Part shown: positions 6,701 through 7,441 of the stretch, in pieces
How the letters are laid out: every line of letters starts with the position of its first letter
Numbering within the stretch: the first letter of the stretch is position 1
Origin: Treponema sp.
GTDB lineage: Bacteria; Spirochaetota; Spirochaetia; Treponematales; Breznakiellaceae
DNA: 7,441 nt
NCBI GenBank assembly: GCA_031258265.1
Contig: JAIRNB010000228.1
Span: 1 to 7,441, forward strand
Direction: 5' to 3'
Notes under the pieces: generated by a model
The model's database searches: none
Told to the model about the DNA's origin: nothing
Seen by the model: only the letters and a program-made list of their open reading frames with translations
Position numbers and translations under genes: made by a program

Positions 6701-7441
6701 GTCGTAGGAAATCTGGGCAAAAAGCCCGTTTACCGGGGTACGGAAGAGGATATAGTTCGATCCGTAATCGTAGACCTCAAAAAGCTTGTCCTTATCCGCA
6801 AAGACCGGTTTGGCGCCCCCCCCCTTGGCAAGGATCCGATCCCCGTCGGGGGTTTCCGCCCCGCTTTGCCCCCCCGTGCTTTGACCAAAACCCTTGGCGG
6901 CGTTCCGGTATTTGGAGTTAGGGTTCAGGAGGTACTGGCCGTTGGAGGCTTTAATCGCTATGGTATCCACCGCCCGGCTGAATGAAACATTTGCCTTGCC
7001 CAGCTTGTTTTCAAAGGCATCCTTGATGGGAACCGTATAGGGATAATTGGGGGAATAATGGTCCCGCAAAATCCAATCCCCCAGGAGCCCCAGGACCACA
7101 GCGTGTTTTGTTTCCGCCCCCTTTAAGGGGAGGATGCCGTCATTTTTCAGCAGCACCGCCGATTCCTGGGAGGCTTCCAGGGCCAGTTTTTTGTGTTCGC
7201 TGATATTGGACTGAATCGTGCCATAAGCGCCGGGTTTGTTGTAAGGACTGAGGAGGTCAAATTGATCCAGATCCCCCGTCCGCAGCCGGGCCACAAAGGT
7301 ACGGCGCACCAATTCATCGATATCCTCCAGGGAAACCATACCCCGGGCAACCGCCTCATAGATGGTGGGCATCACCAGGTTCGGCATCTCCCCAAACCCG
7401 ATGGTGCCGTTTTTGATGGAATCCGCCGCGGAAAGCGCCCG
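3791..7441 (-). CDS. Multi-modular glycoside hydrolase family 3 enzyme (5' end outside window)
   Basis: The frame is open from the right edge to TAG at 3793-3791 (1216 residues). Its ATG at 7387-7385 is internal, and the 18 codons before it continue the family. Numbering from that Met: up to about 60 is the end of the GH3 N-terminal barrel; the catalytic Asp of GH3 would lie outside the window. About 72-545 is the GH3 C-terminal domain (SAVLLKNDGILPL at 76-88, LNAREAVD at 367-374 with Glu371 a candidate acid/base, PAGRLTATWY at 463-472, PFGYGLTYTDF at 536-546). An insertion at about 140-315 begins IAIKASNGQYLL and looks like a fascin-like beta-trefoil. Then come a fibronectin-III-like domain (560-668), a CBM6-like module (677-830, ending IAWFKFGHA), an Ig/BIG2-like domain (838-924), a second, weaker one (930-1042), and a second CBM6-like module (1048-1198, ending RINWFQFL). 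GH3 members are beta-glucosidases, beta-xylosidases or related enzymes; substrate is undecided. Two binding modules suggest an exported protein acting on polymers, but the signal-peptide region is not visible. Confidence 0.85.
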   Translation of the reverse strand, partial: RALSAADSIKNGTIGFGEMPNLVMPTIYEAVARGMVSLEDIDELVRRTFVARLRTGDLDQFDLLSPYNKPGAYGTIQSNISEHKKLALEASQESAVLLKNDGILPLKGAETKHAVVLGLLGDWILRDHYSPNYPYTVPIKDAFENKLGKANVSFSRAVDTIAIKASNGQYLLNPNSKYRNAAKGFGQSTGGQSGAETPDGDRILAKGGGAKPVFADKDKLFEVYDYGSNYILFRTPVNGLFAQISYDGKFVNNTSAPGEGDNDVSMGFAQPLAYVNYQKFGLVKLKDGKTAVYNYVAGNGGMAFDSDDEELNHGSFIGLAGEDGSILPLGTAGPIDVPERLEGLKDEQKFEFEIIKSKKEAIREAVSALPPEAVVVLALGYEPHLNAREAVDLYQCGLGDAQMEVINYTTGELGRDVILVVKTGSPMTVTEEIHRNPRVRAILHIGQSCQEEGAALLSALFDDGYQGAAPGYTGFMPFSPPAGRLTATWYKRVSDMPGASTEHRPASYRHPDYDENTNDNVSKMNGTINTGIQTYDIIKGKRTYQYFDGQPLYPFGYGLTYTDFEYTGLRVAKQGEDTLELSVQVRNAGSYASDEIVQFYGYYNPRQSRQPRFEQPKKRLIAFERLRNILPGETRTLTVQTAIQDQLGVWDITRERFWVEPGEYVFQAARSSADPQATEAVLNLEGEECPHRIFTGTLQRAENFDDYSGLGQMEMNNCSYDWSTAVLLNADKAWIVYKDIDFSGERSPSLFTALVSAERDTELLLYAGDPAGGGTLIKAIALSDTRPDTSLPPGLGIGPGMDRDDPAFLNKPRWIKIAEPIGGLGGITDLYIQTAKRGLSIAWFKFGHARDKTESISLAPHYRQNSLRVRQGTLPIKAVLSPATSMDEISWSVTGPDGRPTALAEIDGDGVLRATGTGNGHVRVRAASNGKTAWVDIQVTNQLEENKCDLGGEKLTVDFPVLKYGPGISDHILRKNGTSQQTVYFRAPEKKYDQETFETLNPGLFEWSLTGLDDQPTQIAAVDPQGLVSALGLKNGLVKVKAVYKNNRDITAQRILAVQNQEPKNAFGLVQAEHYDHREPPFNPPPEMPSFFRSAFSDTGPAFGPGGNEMGLYLAAEDKTVFCYRDLNLGRGGREFLIRLAARAEASVEVWADAAGETEEGRRLAVLGGLQTGSDFIYKTYAAELEKSPSRGAVEGIHDVFLKCTGSFRINWFQFL

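Noticed and set aside
7385..7387. ATG at 7387-7385 as the real start of the GH3 protein
   Set aside because: The frame stays open for 18 more codons to the edge, the upstream residues (AADSIKNGTIGFGE) fit the end of a GH3 barrel, and no ribosome site precedes it; the gene simply runs out of the window.
1..7441. CRISPR arrays, tRNA or rRNA genes, defence or phage genes
   Set aside because: No regularly spaced repeats, cloverleaf-like sequences or recognisable proteins of these kinds were seen on either strand.

Overview
The window looks like a bacterial chromosome segment. It holds two large carbohydrate-active enzyme genes on the minus strand, next to decayed insertion-sequence material at its left end. 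The enzyme set (an exo-beta-mannosidase-type GH2 and a multi-module GH3 with CBM6-like and Ig-like modules), strong Shine-Dalgarno sites and moderately GC-rich codons suggest an anaerobic plant-polysaccharide degrader. A gut spirochaete (Treponema-like) is my impression only; no marker gene is present to settle it.

Layout. (1) 1-147 is the right end of an IS3-family (IS150-type) element: the last codons of its OrfB transposase and a 25-bp terminal inverted repeat. (2) 148-512, minus strand, is the 5' half of a broken IS4-family (Tn5-like) transposase gene. It has a frame-disrupted N-terminus and an internal TGA, and it is cut off exactly at the IS3 end, so the IS3 element probably inserted into it. 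(3) 525-1004 has no gene I can support. It holds an 18-nt alternating purine-pyrimidine tract with a 14-bp perfect palindrome, and a 12-bp inverted repeat flanked by A/T runs that could terminate the minus-strand genes. (4) 1005-3632, minus, is a complete GH2 beta-mannosidase-type gene. (5) 3633-3790 is a compact intergenic region with two strong secondary structures, one directly upstream of the GH2 ribosome binding site. Together they resemble the ends of an IS200/IS605-type element without its genes. (6) 3791-7441, minus, is the 3' part of a very large GH3 gene that runs off the right edge.

Working model. The GH3 gene is upstream of the mannosidase on the same strand with about 160 bp between them and no clear T-run terminator, so co-transcription is plausible. 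The GH3 protein carries two CBM6-like modules and is probably exported or surface-bound, although its N-terminus is outside the window. The GH2 enzyme has no signal peptide and is probably cytoplasmic. This fits a scheme in which hemicellulose is attacked outside the cell and imported beta-mannosides are finished inside. The substrate of each enzyme is inferred from family resemblance only.
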